Origin: Cellvibrio polysaccharolyticus
GTDB taxonomy: Bacteria > Pseudomonadota > Gammaproteobacteria > Pseudomonadales > Cellvibrionaceae
Assembly: GCF_015182315.1 (NCBI RefSeq)
Contig: NZ_PRDL01000001.1
Location: 2,542,001 to 2,606,000 of the forward strand
Direction: 5' to 3'
Length of the DNA: 64,000 nt
Made by a program: the position numbers and the translations under genes. The notes below the pieces were generated by a model. It was not told the origin of the DNA. It saw only the letters and a program-made list of their open reading frames with translations, and ran no database searches. Of the stretch, positions 34,212 through 44,192 are shown one piece after another (position 1 is the stretch's first letter; every line of letters starts with the position of its first letter).

Positions 34212-36218
34212 ATGATCCTATTGCATCGGTTTTCTCTTCCGTTACGCTCTATTATTAAACGCTATCCAAGCGCCCTGCTCATCGCGCTTTCATTACTGGT
34301 GCCTGCCCTCCAGGCGAGCCAACCTGATCACCATATTGATACCGCCGATTTTTATCAGGGCGAGGCGTTGCATCACCCGCAGTTATCCCCCGACGGAACA
34401 CACCTTGCTGTATTGCAGGATGTTGGCAACGAAACCATTATCATGGTGCGCAACCTGGTTACCGGAGACAGTTTTTACCCCATCAAAAGTGACAACGAAA
34501 GATTCAAGTTCAACTGGATTGCCTGGGGCAACAACGACCGCCTTTTGCTGAGCGTACGTTTCAGCAATAACCGTGGCATGCGTATTTTATTTACCGAAAC
34601 CCGTCTGCTTGCCATTGATGCAAAAAAACCTTCCGAAGTCACTACGCTGATTCGTCCGGATGCCAAAGCCGATGGCTGGATCAGTCAGTACCAGGACAAT
34701 ATTATTCATTGGTTGCACGATGACCCGGAACATGTGTTGATCAGTGTGGACCGCGAATCACCGGCCAAACAATCTGTCTACAAGTTGAATATTTATAACG
34801 GCAAAACCCAACGCGTTAAAAAATTCAATGCCGGTATCCGCTCGTGGCTGGCAGATCAGCAAGGCGAAGTGCGAGTGGGCGTTGGTTACAACGATACCAA
34901 GCGGGAAACCATCATCCGTGTGCTTCCAGCCGGCAGCAAAAAATGGCAAACCGCCTGGCGTTACACCTTGTTTGAAGATCCATCCATTACACCGCTGGGT
35001 TTTGGTCACAACCCCAATGAACTTTATTTACTGGCAGACCACGACGGCCGCAAAGCCGTTTTCAAATCCGATTTATCCAAAGAGGGTTTCCCGCTGGAAC
35101 TGGTGATCAGCCATCCACAATACGATATTGCAGGTTCGCTGATTTATTCTCACGCGAACAAGGAAGTGGTTGGCTTGTATTACAGTAACAGCGCATTTGG
35201 CAGCGTTTTCTGGAATGAAGAATTCAAAGCGTTTCAGGCGGGGCTGAACAAAGCGCTGCCAGACAGCGCCAATTACATATCCAGCCTGAGTAACGATGGT
35301 CGCAAATACCTGCTGTTTTCCAGCCACCAAACTGACCCGGGCACTTACTATTACGGCAATCGCGATACCAAAGAGTTGGCCGCGATTGCGGAGGTTTATC
35401 CGAACATTGACCGCCGCAAACTCACGGCAAAAAAAATGTTGCGATACAAAGCACGGGACGGCCTGAAACTGGAAGGTTTTCTTTCATTACCCGCCGGTGA
35501 TGGCAAAAATTTGCCAACTCTGATTTTTCCGCACGGTGGCCCTATGTCGAGAGACGGAAACAACTTTGATTCATTTTCAGCTTTTTTTGCCAATCGCGGC
35601 TACGCGGTATTCCAGCCCAACTTCCGGGGCTCGTCCGGTTATGGTCACGATTTTATGATGATGGCGGTTGCCGGGATGGGGCTGGCAATGCAGGACGACC
35701 TGGAAGATGCCGTGCGTTTTCTGGCAAAGGAAGGCATTACCGATGAAAAGCGGGTTTGTATTGTGGGCGCCAGTTACGGTGGTTACGCTGCCTTGAGCGG
35801 CGCCACTAAAACGCCTGATCTTTATCGCTGTGCAATCAGTTTTGCCGGCATCTCGGATATTGTTCGCTTGCGCGAAACGTCAAAGTATTTCATCAACGGT
35901 CGGGCGATGCAGGACCAACTGGGGCGCAACACCGCGCAACTGCGCGAGACCTCTCCGGCGCGTTTTGCCGAACAGGTGAAAATTCCCATCCTGCTGGTGC
36001 ACGGCGACAACGACACCGTTGTGCCGGTAAATCAAAGCCAGCTGATGCATGAGCGATTAAAGCGTGCCGGAAAAGATGTAACCTACATCGAACTGGAAGA
36101 TGGCAGCCACTTTCTGGATTACTACGAACATCGCAAAATCACGTTTGAAGCGATGGAAGCTTTTTTGCAAAAACACCTGCCGGTTAATGTAAAAACTGCC
36201 AGCGCATCCCTGCACTGA
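34212..36218 (+). CDS. Secreted S9 family prolyl-oligopeptidase-like peptidase
   Basis: Serine peptidase of the alpha/beta-hydrolase S9 family, 668 residues. An N-terminal signal peptide (about 1-36, SALLIALSLLVPALQAS) targets it to the periplasm. Residues about 45-390 form a WD/beta-propeller-like domain and 420-660 the catalytic domain, with Ser in GASYGGYAAL (near 520), Asp in HGDNDTVVP (near 599) and His in GSHFLDYYEH (near 632). GGPMSRDG is the oxyanion-region motif. A good ribosome-binding site (ATAAGGA) precedes the ATG. Substrate is unknown; peptide nutrition is plausible. Confidence 0.92.
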   Translation: MILLHRFSLPLRSIIKRYPSALLIALSLLVPALQASQPDHHIDTADFYQGEALHHPQLSPDGTHLAVLQDVGNETIIMVRNLVTGDSFYPIKSDNERFKFNWIAWGNNDRLLLSVRFSNNRGMRILFTETRLLAIDAKKPSEVTTLIRPDAKADGWISQYQDNIIHWLHDDPEHVLISVDRESPAKQSVYKLNIYNGKTQRVKKFNAGIRSWLADQQGEVRVGVGYNDTKRETIIRVLPAGSKKWQTAWRYTLFEDPSITPLGFGHNPNELYLLADHDGRKAVFKSDLSKEGFPLELVISHPQYDIAGSLIYSHANKEVVGLYYSNSAFGSVFWNEEFKAFQAGLNKALPDSANYISSLSNDGRKYLLFSSHQTDPGTYYYGNRDTKELAAIAEVYPNIDRRKLTAKKMLRYKARDGLKLEGFLSLPAGDGKNLPTLIFPHGGPMSRDGNNFDSFSAFFANRGYAVFQPNFRGSSGYGHDFMMMAVAGMGLAMQDDLEDAVRFLAKEGITDEKRVCIVGASYGGYAALSGATKTPDLYRCAISFAGISDIVRLRETSKYFINGRAMQDQLGRNTAQLRETSPARFAEQVKIPILLVHGDNDTVVPVNQSQLMHERLKRAGKDVTYIELEDGSHFLDYYEHRKITFEAMEAFLQKHLPVNVKTASASLH

Positions 36219-36235
36219 CAGACCGGTAATCTGAT

Positions 36236-36268
36236 AAAAAACGGCAACCTTCACGTTGCCGTTTTTTT
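36236..36268. terminator. Bidirectional terminator between S9 peptidase and AA10 genes
   Basis: A 9-bp stem (AACGGCAAC with GTTGCCGTT, 36240-36263) with a 6-base loop, flanked by an A-run and a T-run, serves the two convergent genes. Confidence 0.88.
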
Positions 36269-36274
36269 ATGCCT

Positions 36275-37456
36275 TTACTGACAACTGCGCTCCAGACTCC
36301 AGGCATTTGCCCAGGCCCAACCGCTGCCCGGCGCATAAGGCCCGCCCACCGTACACCAGCCCGCTACCAGACAGCGGTATTCACTACCACCGTTTTGTAC
36401 CAGTGCACCGTTGGCATAGGAGGCACCATCCGAGTAAGTCGGCGATGAGCAAACACCACCGGCCACCGATGAAGCTGCGCTGCTTTGCGAGCTGACCGCA
36501 GCCGCCGATGAACTGGAACTGCTGGATGAAACCGGTGAACCACCACAAGCACCAAGATCCAGCCAGACGCCACTGGCATCAGAGTTGGTTGCCGGGTTTT
36601 GCCCTTGCGTCCACCATTTGGCCTGATAACGTTTGCCGTTGTGGCGCACTTGCTGGTTACCGTTATAAACCGCCGAGGCATTCCAGTCGGTCAGTGCAGC
36701 ACAAGTATCGTTGGAAATACTGGAGCTGGATGAGCTGACCGCCGTAGAAGATGACGAGGAAGAAGAACCCGGGCCGCCGGTACCATCACCGAAGTCCACG
36801 TCGATACATTGGTAGAAACCTTCTGCCGCATCTCTTACCCAATCGCGCTGCCAAATGCTGTAAACGATGTGTTTACCGGTGCGATACGGCAGAGCAACGT
36901 TGTGATAGGAAAACAGTTCCTGGTCGGCCGGGCCGGAATCGTGGATCAATTCCAGATCATCCCACTTCAATGGCTGGGTAAGATTATGGCCTTCACGGGT
37001 GATGTAATAGCGGAAGTAAGTGGTTTTGTGTGCGGCCGTATTGGTCCAGACAAACTGGCGAACGCCCGGTGTTACGCTGGTTGCCGGCCAATCGGTGCGG
37101 TTGAGATCCATACCCGCAAGATTTGAGCGCCCCACGCTACAAAGTTGGCCATCGGGAATAAAGTCGCGGTGATCATCCCGCACACCGCCAACCGCCACTT
37201 CCTGAGGCGTATACAAACCCCCGTTACCCGCCGCTTTGGCCGCAATACAAGCCGGATGCGTAGGGTTTTCGATGCCGTTTTCCTTACACATAATCACACG
37301 GCTTTTCGGGGAAGATACATAACCGTGAGCCTGGGTTTCAGCTACGGGCATCATGGTCGCTATGCCCGCCAGCAACGTCAGAGCCGCCATGCTCTTGCGG
37401 GGGGACAGTCCGGTTATCGCTTTTGAAAACACATTATTTTTATTGATCGCGTTCAC
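36275..37456 (-). CDS. AA10 lytic polysaccharide monooxygenase with CBM5 and CBM73
   Basis: Secreted copper enzyme that oxidatively cleaves crystalline chitin. Domains: signal peptide 1-43; AA10 domain from the mature N-terminal His44 (HGYVSSPKSR), with the second copper His in NTAAHKTTYFRYYIT; Ser-rich linker; CBM5-type module (DWNASAVYNGNQQVRHNG...KWWTQGQNP); second Ser-rich linker; CBM73-like C-terminus (SDGASYANGALVQNGG to SLERSCQ). This is the architecture of Cellvibrio japonicus CjLPMO10A. The start is most likely the GTG at 37456 with AGGAG 8 bases upstream (393 residues); the ATG at 37474 has that AGGAG inside its coding sequence. Monocistronic, with an AT-rich 288-base upstream gap. 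Confidence 0.95.
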   Translation of the reverse strand: MNAINKNNVFSKAITGLSPRKSMAALTLLAGIATMMPVAETQAHGYVSSPKSRVIMCKENGIENPTHPACIAAKAAGNGGLYTPQEVAVGGVRDDHRDFIPDGQLCSVGRSNLAGMDLNRTDWPATSVTPGVRQFVWTNTAAHKTTYFRYYITREGHNLTQPLKWDDLELIHDSGPADQELFSYHNVALPYRTGKHIVYSIWQRDWVRDAAEGFYQCIDVDFGDGTGGPGSSSSSSSTAVSSSSSSISNDTCAALTDWNASAVYNGNQQVRHNGKRYQAKWWTQGQNPATNSDASGVWLDLGACGGSPVSSSSSSSSAAAVSSQSSAASSVAGGVCSSPTYSDGASYANGALVQNGGSEYRCLVAGWCTVGGPYAPGSGWAWANAWSLERSCQ

Positions 37457-37744
37457 GTTATTTTCTCCTGACATGATGATTGCGAGGCGTACGAAGTCGT
37501 TCAACACACTTCTATAGCTGCAGGTACATCCATACCTCTCCTTCAACTATCAGGGCGATACTATCGCTCAAGATATAAAATAACAATTTATATTTATAAA
37601 ATATGTTACTAAATATCTTTCAATAATGAACAAATCCACAAAATGACGGCTTTATCGCAATCATTTTGTGGAGAGTTTTTTAATCAGGAAAATAAAATTT
37701 GTACGTGAAATACCGGGGCAACGCACCGGAAAAAATGAAACCGT

Positions 37745-39049
37745 TTACACCCGGCGCAGTACCGCAACAAACATGGTATCGGCGTCTTTTTCCGGAGCAC
37801 CGGTGAGCGTCATGGACTCCAGCGCGAAAGTCGGATGCGCCGCAAGAAACTTTTCTACCTGCTCTTCATTTTCGACCACACACCAACTACAGGTTGCGTA
37901 TACCAGCGCACCCGCCGGCCGCACACTGGCGCTGGCCTGATGCAACAATTGTTGTTGCAACTGCAACAGCGAATCCATGGACTGCGGATTGAAATGCCAG
38001 CGCGCATCAGGATTTCTTCGCCAGGTACCGGATGATGAACAAGGAGCATCGACCAATACCCAATCAAAGCCGGCTTGCCTTGCAACTTCTGCCGGTAAAC
38101 GCAACGGCGCCTCACCATCCCAGGGGAAAGTACGGATATTAAAAAATTCCGCACGCTTGGCACGCCGTTTAATTTCTTCCAATTTGAACGCTTGCAAATC
38201 GGTGGCAACCACCACACCTTTGTTATCCATGCGCGCCGCAATTGCCAGGGTTTTGCCACCGGCACCGGCACAGGCATCCCATACTTTCTGGCCGGGTTTT
38301 ACCGCTATCGCCGCTGCAATTTGCTGGCTGGCGAGATCCTGAATTTCAATATCGCCCTCGCGATAGGCCTGGCTGGTAACAATATTTTTACCGCCCTGAA
38401 CGCTAATGCCGTCATCGGTTTCGCTGGCATGAATACCCGAGTGCCGCAAACCCGCCACTACACTGTTCGCTTTTACGCCGTGCTGTAAACGCAGCCACAG
38501 TGGTGGTTGCACCGTTTGTTTGTCCAGAAAAGTTTGATAGCTTTCTGTGCTCCAGTGGCTTTGGCGAGCACGTTCGTCCAACAGCGGTTTCAAGGAAGGG
38601 CGAACCCCTTGCCACAACCAGTAGTGCGCGTTGTTATGATCGGCTTCGCTGCGCGCACGCCACTGCAAAAAAAACTGATGACGCTGGTGCGCATCACGCA
38701 ATTTTTTTGGCGCCGCTACGGTAGCTTGTTGGCCTTCCGCAGCGCGCAACGCCACCCAATACCACAAGGCCTGTGCAGGTACTTTTTTAATATCGGCTAA
38801 TGACCAGCTTTGATCCCACGCCTGAATATCCAGCGTTTCCTGCGGGTTTTTATAAGCGGATTCCAATGCACAAGCAAGGTGCAAAAAACGCATCGCGGCA
38901 TGCATCGCAATACCGGCTTGCAGCGGATCGCGGGACATTTTCTTTTGCGATTTCAACCAGCGATCCAGCGGTTGCCATTGCGGTTGGTCCAGCCATTGGA
39001 ACCAGAGAGAAACCAGAAATTCGTAATCAGTTGTCAAATTGGGAGTCAT
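37745..39049 (-). CDS. RsmB/NOP-family RNA 5-methylcytosine methyltransferase
   Basis: SAM-dependent methyltransferase of 434 residues acting on RNA cytosine. The C-terminal Rossmann domain has motif I VWDACAGAGGKTLAIAARM, motif IV DAPCSSSGTWRRNPDARW and motif VI ATCSWCVVENEEQV with the catalytic Cys in TCS. The N-terminal 190 residues are helical and do not show a clear NusB domain, so it differs from classical RsmB; E. coli position 967 of 16S rRNA is a possible target but unproven. It is 69 bases downstream of uvrB on the same strand. Confidence 0.88.
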   Translation of the reverse strand: MTPNLTTDYEFLVSLWFQWLDQPQWQPLDRWLKSQKKMSRDPLQAGIAMHAAMRFLHLACALESAYKNPQETLDIQAWDQSWSLADIKKVPAQALWYWVALRAAEGQQATVAAPKKLRDAHQRHQFFLQWRARSEADHNNAHYWLWQGVRPSLKPLLDERARQSHWSTESYQTFLDKQTVQPPLWLRLQHGVKANSVVAGLRHSGIHASETDDGISVQGGKNIVTSQAYREGDIEIQDLASQQIAAAIAVKPGQKVWDACAGAGGKTLAIAARMDNKGVVVATDLQAFKLEEIKRRAKRAEFFNIRTFPWDGEAPLRLPAEVARQAGFDWVLVDAPCSSSGTWRRNPDARWHFNPQSMDSLLQLQQQLLHQASASVRPAGALVYATCSWCVVENEEQVEKFLAAHPTFALESMTLTGAPEKDADTMFVAVLRRV

Positions 39050-39118
39050 TAAATTTATTTCAGGAGGGAAAATTTCACATGGCAGGCCAGCCGATTGCTG
39101 CTTGCCACAAGGTAAAAA

Positions 39119-41140
39119 TTACTGTGCCATGGCTTTCTTTTTTAGCGATTCAAGCTGGTCACGCAAGCGGGCCGCCACTTCAAACTCCAGATCTTTGGCC
39201 GCCTGGAACATTTGTTTTTCCAGCATATCAATGGTTTTCCAGAGATCACCGCCCTGCATTTCCACAGCGTATTTGTTTTGCTTTTCCGCCGCCATGGCTT
39301 TGTTGCGCGCACCGCGACCACCGGCACCCGGCACTTGCGCGCCTTCCATTACATCCGACACCGACTTGCGGATGCCTTTCGGAGTAATGCCATGTTTCAG
39401 GTTGTGCTCAATTTGTTTTTGACGGCGGCGATCGGTTTCTTCAATAGCGCGCTGCATGGAACCGGTCATTTTATCCGCGTACAAAATGGCTTTACCATTA
39501 ACGTTACGGGCGGCGCGACCAATGGTTTGAATTAATGAGCGGTCAGAACGCAGGAAGCCTTCCTTATCGGCATCGAGAATCGCCACCAGCGACACTTCCG
39601 GCATATCCAGACCTTCCCGCAGCAGGTTAATACCCACCAGCACATCAAAATGGCCAAGCCGCAAATCACGAATAATTTCTACCCGCTCTACGGTGTCAAT
39701 GTCCGAGTGCAAATAGCGAATGCGCACGCCGTGCTCCGCCAGGTATTCGGTCAAATCCTCCGCCATGCGTTTGGTCAGTACGGTGATCAGAATGCGCTCA
39801 TCTTTTTCAACGTGCGCGCGAATTTCTGACAACACATCGTCCACCTGCGTGGTGGCCGGGCGAATCTCAATTGTCGGGTCAATCAAGCCGGTCGGGCGCA
39901 CCACCTGCTCGACGACCTGGCCCTGATGTTCAGCCTCGTATTTACCGGGCGTGGCGGATACAAAAATCATCTGCGGCGCCAAAGACTCCCATTCGTCAAA
40001 ACGCATCGGACGGTTGTCCAGCGCTGACGGCAAACGGAAACCGTATTCCACCAGGGTTTCCTTGCGCGAGCGGTCGCCTTTGTACATAGCGCCAATTTGC
40101 GGCACGGTGACGTGAGACTCGTCAATGACCAGCAGCGAATCTGCCGGCAAATAATCAAATAAGGTCGGTGGTGCTTCGCCAGGATCACGCCCGGACAAAT
40201 AGCGGGAATAGTTTTCAATGCCGTTGCAGTAACCCAGCTCCTGCATCATTTCCAGGTCGTATTTGGTGCGCTGTTCGAGCCGCTGCGCTTCCAGCAATTT
40301 GTTGTTTTCACGCAGGTACGCCAGGCGTTCACGGCACTCTTCCCTGATCTTATCAATCGCCTCAACAATCGTTTCGCGCGGCGTTACATAGTGCGATTTC
40401 GGGTAAATACTGAAACGCGGCACCTTGCGCAATACTTCACCGGTTAATGAATCGAACACCGAAATTTGTTCAATTTCATCATCAAATAATTCCACCCGCA
40501 CTGCATCACAGTCGGAGTCGGCCGGGTAGATATCAATCACATCGCCGCGCACACGATAGGTGGCACGGTGAAAATCCATATCGTTGCGGGTGTATTGCAG
40601 CTCGGCGAGACGACGCAAAATAAAACGCTGGTCGATGCGATCACCACGCACCAGATGCAACAGCATCTTCATGTAGGATTCAGGGTCACCGAGGCCGTAA
40701 ATCGCCGATACCGTGGCAACCACAATCGCGTCTTTACGTTCCATCAAAGCCTTGGTGGCCGACAGACGCATCTGCTCGATGTGCTCGTTCACCGAGGCAT
40801 CTTTCTCGATAAAAGTATCGGAGGAAGGTACATAGGCTTCCGGCTGGTAGTAGTCGTAGTAAGACACGAAATACTCCACCGCGTTATTGGGGAAGAATTC
40901 CTTGAACTCACCGTACAGCTGCGCTGCGAGGGTTTTGTTGTGCGCCATGATCAGCGTCGGACGCTGCAACCTGGCAATCACGTTGGCGATGGTGAAGGTT
41001 TTGCCCGAGCCGGTTACGCCCAACAGCGTTTGGTGGGCAAGTCCGGCTTCGATACCATTCACCAGCCCTTCAATAGCAGCGGGCTGATCACCCGCCGGGG
41101 CAAAATCACTGGCAACCACAAATTCTTTGGATGAGGACAC
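39119..41140 (-). CDS. uvrB: UvrABC system protein B
   Basis: Damage-verifying helicase-like subunit of nucleotide excision repair. Starting at the GTG at 41140 gives 673 residues, the E. coli length; a TTG at 41149 is directly adjacent to the AGG and is less likely. Walker A is GVTGSGKT, the beta-hairpin region YYDYYQPEAYVPSSDTFIEKD is present, motif VI is QTIGRAARN, and the C-terminal UVR motif (AAKDLEFEVAARLRDQLESLK) is intact. I found no CTGT-N8-ACAG LexA box upstream. Confidence 0.98.
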   Translation of the reverse strand: MSSSKEFVVASDFAPAGDQPAAIEGLVNGIEAGLAHQTLLGVTGSGKTFTIANVIARLQRPTLIMAHNKTLAAQLYGEFKEFFPNNAVEYFVSYYDYYQPEAYVPSSDTFIEKDASVNEHIEQMRLSATKALMERKDAIVVATVSAIYGLGDPESYMKMLLHLVRGDRIDQRFILRRLAELQYTRNDMDFHRATYRVRGDVIDIYPADSDCDAVRVELFDDEIEQISVFDSLTGEVLRKVPRFSIYPKSHYVTPRETIVEAIDKIREECRERLAYLRENNKLLEAQRLEQRTKYDLEMMQELGYCNGIENYSRYLSGRDPGEAPPTLFDYLPADSLLVIDESHVTVPQIGAMYKGDRSRKETLVEYGFRLPSALDNRPMRFDEWESLAPQMIFVSATPGKYEAEHQGQVVEQVVRPTGLIDPTIEIRPATTQVDDVLSEIRAHVEKDERILITVLTKRMAEDLTEYLAEHGVRIRYLHSDIDTVERVEIIRDLRLGHFDVLVGINLLREGLDMPEVSLVAILDADKEGFLRSDRSLIQTIGRAARNVNGKAILYADKMTGSMQRAIEETDRRRQKQIEHNLKHGITPKGIRKSVSDVMEGAQVPGAGGRGARNKAMAAEKQNKYAVEMQGGDLWKTIDMLEKQMFQAAKDLEFEVAARLRDQLESLKKKAMAQ

Positions 41141-41581
41141 GGGCAACAACCTGAATAGTCAAAACGGTGGAATTGTAGCGGAAAAAGCCCGCCCCGGTTG
41201 AAGAAGAGACGCCAGCTTGACCAAAGCGGGATGAATTACCGGGCAAAAGTCATTATCCAACACCGTTACACCGAATGTTGTCAGGAGAAATGGCAAAAGG
41301 TCATATTTTTCAAGCAGTACGACAGGAGCCAGGTTTCCGCTGGTTTTCGGGCTATTGGTTTCAAAAACGCATAAATGAAAAATATTCTCATTAGCCTCTG
41401 TTTTTCTGCGAAATCAGGATAGAATCCTGCTCCATCATAAAAAGCACTACCCTTACAGAAGATTCGCACCAAAACCGGCCAGAGTTCGTAGAAAAAATTT
41501 TCCGAAACCGGTTCAGTAGCCCTGAGCGACTATTGCAGTCACCAGCCCCTATGAACCGCTTACTGACGACAGAGGTAACGC
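41141..41581. other. Divergent uvrB-fumC control region
   Basis: About 440 bases between divergent uvrB and fumC. A TACAAT -10-like element on the minus strand (41172-41177) could serve uvrB with a very short leader. I found no E. coli-type LexA palindrome, no gene and no strong hairpin. The region next to fumC contains no standout promoter. Confidence 0.4.
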
Positions 41582-42952
41582 ATGAGTTTTCGCACTGAAA
41601 CCGACAGCATGGGTGATGTTCAGGTACCCGCTTCCGCCCTCTACGGCGCCCAGACACAGCGCGCCATCAATAACTTTCATATCAGCGGTACGCTGCTGCC
41701 CCCGGCATTTATCAAAGCCGTGGCGCTGATCAAAAAAACGGCCGCCGAAACCAATCAGCAACTGGGCTTGCTGAAAGATGAACTCGCCAGCGCTATCGCC
41801 GCCGCCGCCGACAAAATTCAGGCCGGTGAATACGCCGATCAATTTCCGGTGGATGTGTTCCAGACCGGCTCTGGCACCAGTACCAATATGAATGTCAACG
41901 AAGTCCTGGCGCACCTCGCCAGCGAGCCGGGCGCCAAGGTTGACCCCAATGATCACGTTAATATGAGCCAAAGCAGCAATGACGTGATTCCCACCGCAAT
42001 TCACGTCAGTGCTGCGCTGGAAATTTCATCCGGTCTGCTGCCGGCTCTGGAACACCTGCATACCACCCTGCTCGGCAAAGCCGCCCAGGTGCAGGATGAT
42101 GTAAAAACCGGCCGCACCCATTTGATGGACGCCATGCCGGTAACACTCGGGCAAGAACTGGAAGGCTGGGCGGCGCAAATCGAAGCTAACTACCAACGTC
42201 TGCAAACCTTGCTACCGCAACTCTTATCGCTGGCACAAGGTGGCACGGCGGTAGGCACCGGCATCAATGCCCACCCGGAATTTGCTACCAGGTTTGCCGC
42301 GCGCCTTTCAGAAAATACCGACCTGCCCTTTAGTGCTGGCGAGAACCTGTTTGCTTTGATCAGCAGCCAGGATACGGCGGTGGCGGTATCCGGTGCGCTG
42401 AAAACCCTGGCGGTCAGTTTGATGAAAATTGCCAACGATCTGCGCTGGATGAACTCGGGGCCATTGGCTGGCCTTGGCGAAATTACACTGGAAGCATTGC
42501 AACCCGGCTCATCCATTATGCCCGGCAAGGTCAACCCGGTCATTCCGGAAGCCGTGGCTATGGTTGCTGCGCAAGTCATTGGTAATGACGCCACCATCAC
42601 GGTTGCCGGTCAATCCGGTAATTTTCAACTGAATGTAATGTTGCCGGTGATCGCCTTGAACCTGCTGCAAAGCATTGAACTGCTCACCAATGCCTCGCAA
42701 GTATTAGCCGACAAAGCTATTGCCAGCTTTAGCGTCAATAAAGACAACCTGACCAAAGCGCTGGCACGTAACCCGATTCTGGTAACGGCGCTTAACCCGG
42801 TTATCGGTTACAACAAAGCCGCCGCGATCGCCAAAAAAGCTTACAAGGAAGGCCGCAATATTGTTGATGTCGCCGAAGAGGAGACCGATATCCCTCGTGA
42901 ACAACTGCTGAAACTGCTCGACCCCGCCAAACTCACCCACGGCGGTTTGTAA
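41582..42952 (+). CDS. fumC: Class II fumarate hydratase
   Basis: Iron-independent hydration of fumarate to malate in the TCA cycle. The 456-residue tetramer-forming enzyme has TGSGTSTNMNVNEVLA, the SSNDVIPTA stretch, TGRTHLMDAMPVTLGQE and the superfamily signature GSSIMPGKVNP with the catalytic Ser. It starts MSFRTETDSMGDVQVPASALYGAQTQ; GACAGAGGTAACGC upstream supplies a ribosome-binding site. It is monocistronic with its own terminator. Class II enzymes are often used under oxidative stress or iron limitation. Confidence 0.97.
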   Translation: MSFRTETDSMGDVQVPASALYGAQTQRAINNFHISGTLLPPAFIKAVALIKKTAAETNQQLGLLKDELASAIAAAADKIQAGEYADQFPVDVFQTGSGTSTNMNVNEVLAHLASEPGAKVDPNDHVNMSQSSNDVIPTAIHVSAALEISSGLLPALEHLHTTLLGKAAQVQDDVKTGRTHLMDAMPVTLGQELEGWAAQIEANYQRLQTLLPQLLSLAQGGTAVGTGINAHPEFATRFAARLSENTDLPFSAGENLFALISSQDTAVAVSGALKTLAVSLMKIANDLRWMNSGPLAGLGEITLEALQPGSSIMPGKVNPVIPEAVAMVAAQVIGNDATITVAGQSGNFQLNVMLPVIALNLLQSIELLTNASQVLADKAIASFSVNKDNLTKALARNPILVTALNPVIGYNKAAAIAKKAYKEGRNIVDVAEEETDIPREQLLKLLDPAKLTHGGL

Positions 42953-42956
42953 AATA

Positions 42957-42991
42957 AAAAACCCGCGCTGGTGAAACAGCGCGGTTTTTTT
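42957..42991 (+). terminator. Terminator of fumC
   Basis: An 8-bp GC stem (CCGCGCTG with CAGCGCGG, 42963-42984) with loop GTGAAA and a following T-run. Confidence 0.9.
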
Positions 42992-43124
42992 AGAGGAGAG
43001 CCAGAAATATTTTTTGGTTCATAAATACCAATCGGAGCTTTCCCGCTCCTCTCTTTATTCATAACCCACTATTCATCGCCCACTATTTTATTACCCACTA
43101 TTTATCGCAGATCGCTTCAACGTC

Positions 43125-44192
43125 TCAATAATAAACCATCTGATCGCGACCATTTAACTTGGCCTGGTAGAGGGCTTTATCGGCGCGGGCGATGAGGCTT
43201 TCGAGAGTATCATTACTCCGGCGCGATGTTACGCCGCCGGATACCGTAAGTTTTCCAACCGGAACAAATAACTTGTTGCCGGTAGCATCACGCAGGCGCT
43301 CGGCAACGGCCAGTGCGTCTTCTTCGGCAATGCCGTGAATTAACACCAGAAATTCTTCGCCACCCCAACGGATCAAATAACCATCGCTGCGTAGCGCATC
43401 ATTTACCCGCGCAGAAAATTGCTGCAATACGCTATCGCCAGTCTGATGACCAAAAGTGTCATTGATCGTTTTAAAGTGATCAATATCCAGCATGATGATG
43501 CTGCCGCGAGCACCGCTTTGCATAAATTCGTCCAGCAGTTGTTGGCCACCCCAGCGGTTATATTGTCGGGTTAAGGCATCGCGCTCTGCCAATCTATGCA
43601 TTTGGGAATTGTCCCGGCGCAAACGTTCAAGTTGTAATCTGGCTCTTTGTTGAAAAGGTATTAGCACCAGTAACAGCAAGATCGCAAGGCCATAGCTAAC
43701 AAACATTTCCTGGCCGCGCGCCGTCCATAACTCGTCCTGGTGGACCAATAAGTAACTCAAAATGGGCAATGCATTTAACGTCCATATGGCGATGATAATA
43801 GGCACTGCCCGCCTGGGCGGAAGCATGACCATAACCAGCACAATAAGAATAATCAGCAGCGAGGAAATGGGAGGGAAGATATCAATCAGCAGAATGTCAG
43901 GATTGGCTTGCGCACGCAGGCTGTAAAACCACGCCGGCAACGAGAGGGTAAGTAGCGCCGTTACCAGCGCTGAATAAATGACCCGCAAAATACTTTTTGG
44001 CCGGCACATCAGCCACACCGCCAGCCCCAGATTAGTCAACGCGGCAATGGGCGGTACGATGAGATCCATCAGTTCCGGCTCGGGTTCGATGTAGTGCAAT
44101 ACACTCGCTACCACCGCAAAAAAACCGGTAATCGTCAACCACACCAGCACGCCGCGATAAAAAGCGCGTTCATCTATCGATTGGTTTTGCAT
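43125..44192 (-). CDS. Membrane diguanylate cyclase
   Basis: Predicted cyclic di-GMP synthase. The 355-residue protein has about six hydrophobic segments in residues 14-180, resembling a small integral membrane sensor, a short coiled region (QQRARLQLERLRRDNSQ) and a GGDEF domain with GGEEF at 277-281 and the metal site IIMLDIDHFKTIND. The I-site position reads RSDG instead of RxxD, so product inhibition may be weak or absent. The sensed signal is unknown. It converges with fumC. Confidence 0.93.
   Translation of the reverse strand: MQNQSIDERAFYRGVLVWLTITGFFAVVASVLHYIEPEPELMDLIVPPIAALTNLGLAVWLMCRPKSILRVIYSALVTALLTLSLPAWFYSLRAQANPDILLIDIFPPISSLLIILIVLVMVMLPPRRAVPIIIAIWTLNALPILSYLLVHQDELWTARGQEMFVSYGLAILLLLVLIPFQQRARLQLERLRRDNSQMHRLAERDALTRQYNRWGGQQLLDEFMQSGARGSIIMLDIDHFKTINDTFGHQTGDSVLQQFSARVNDALRSDGYLIRWGGEEFLVLIHGIAEEDALAVAERLRDATGNKLFVPVGKLTVSGGVTSRRSNDTLESLIARADKALYQAKLNGRDQMVYY

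Noticed and set aside
36720..36790. Serine-codon repeats in the AA10 gene as a DNA repeat array
   Set aside because: They encode the poly-Ser linkers between modules, a normal feature of Cellvibrio enzymes.
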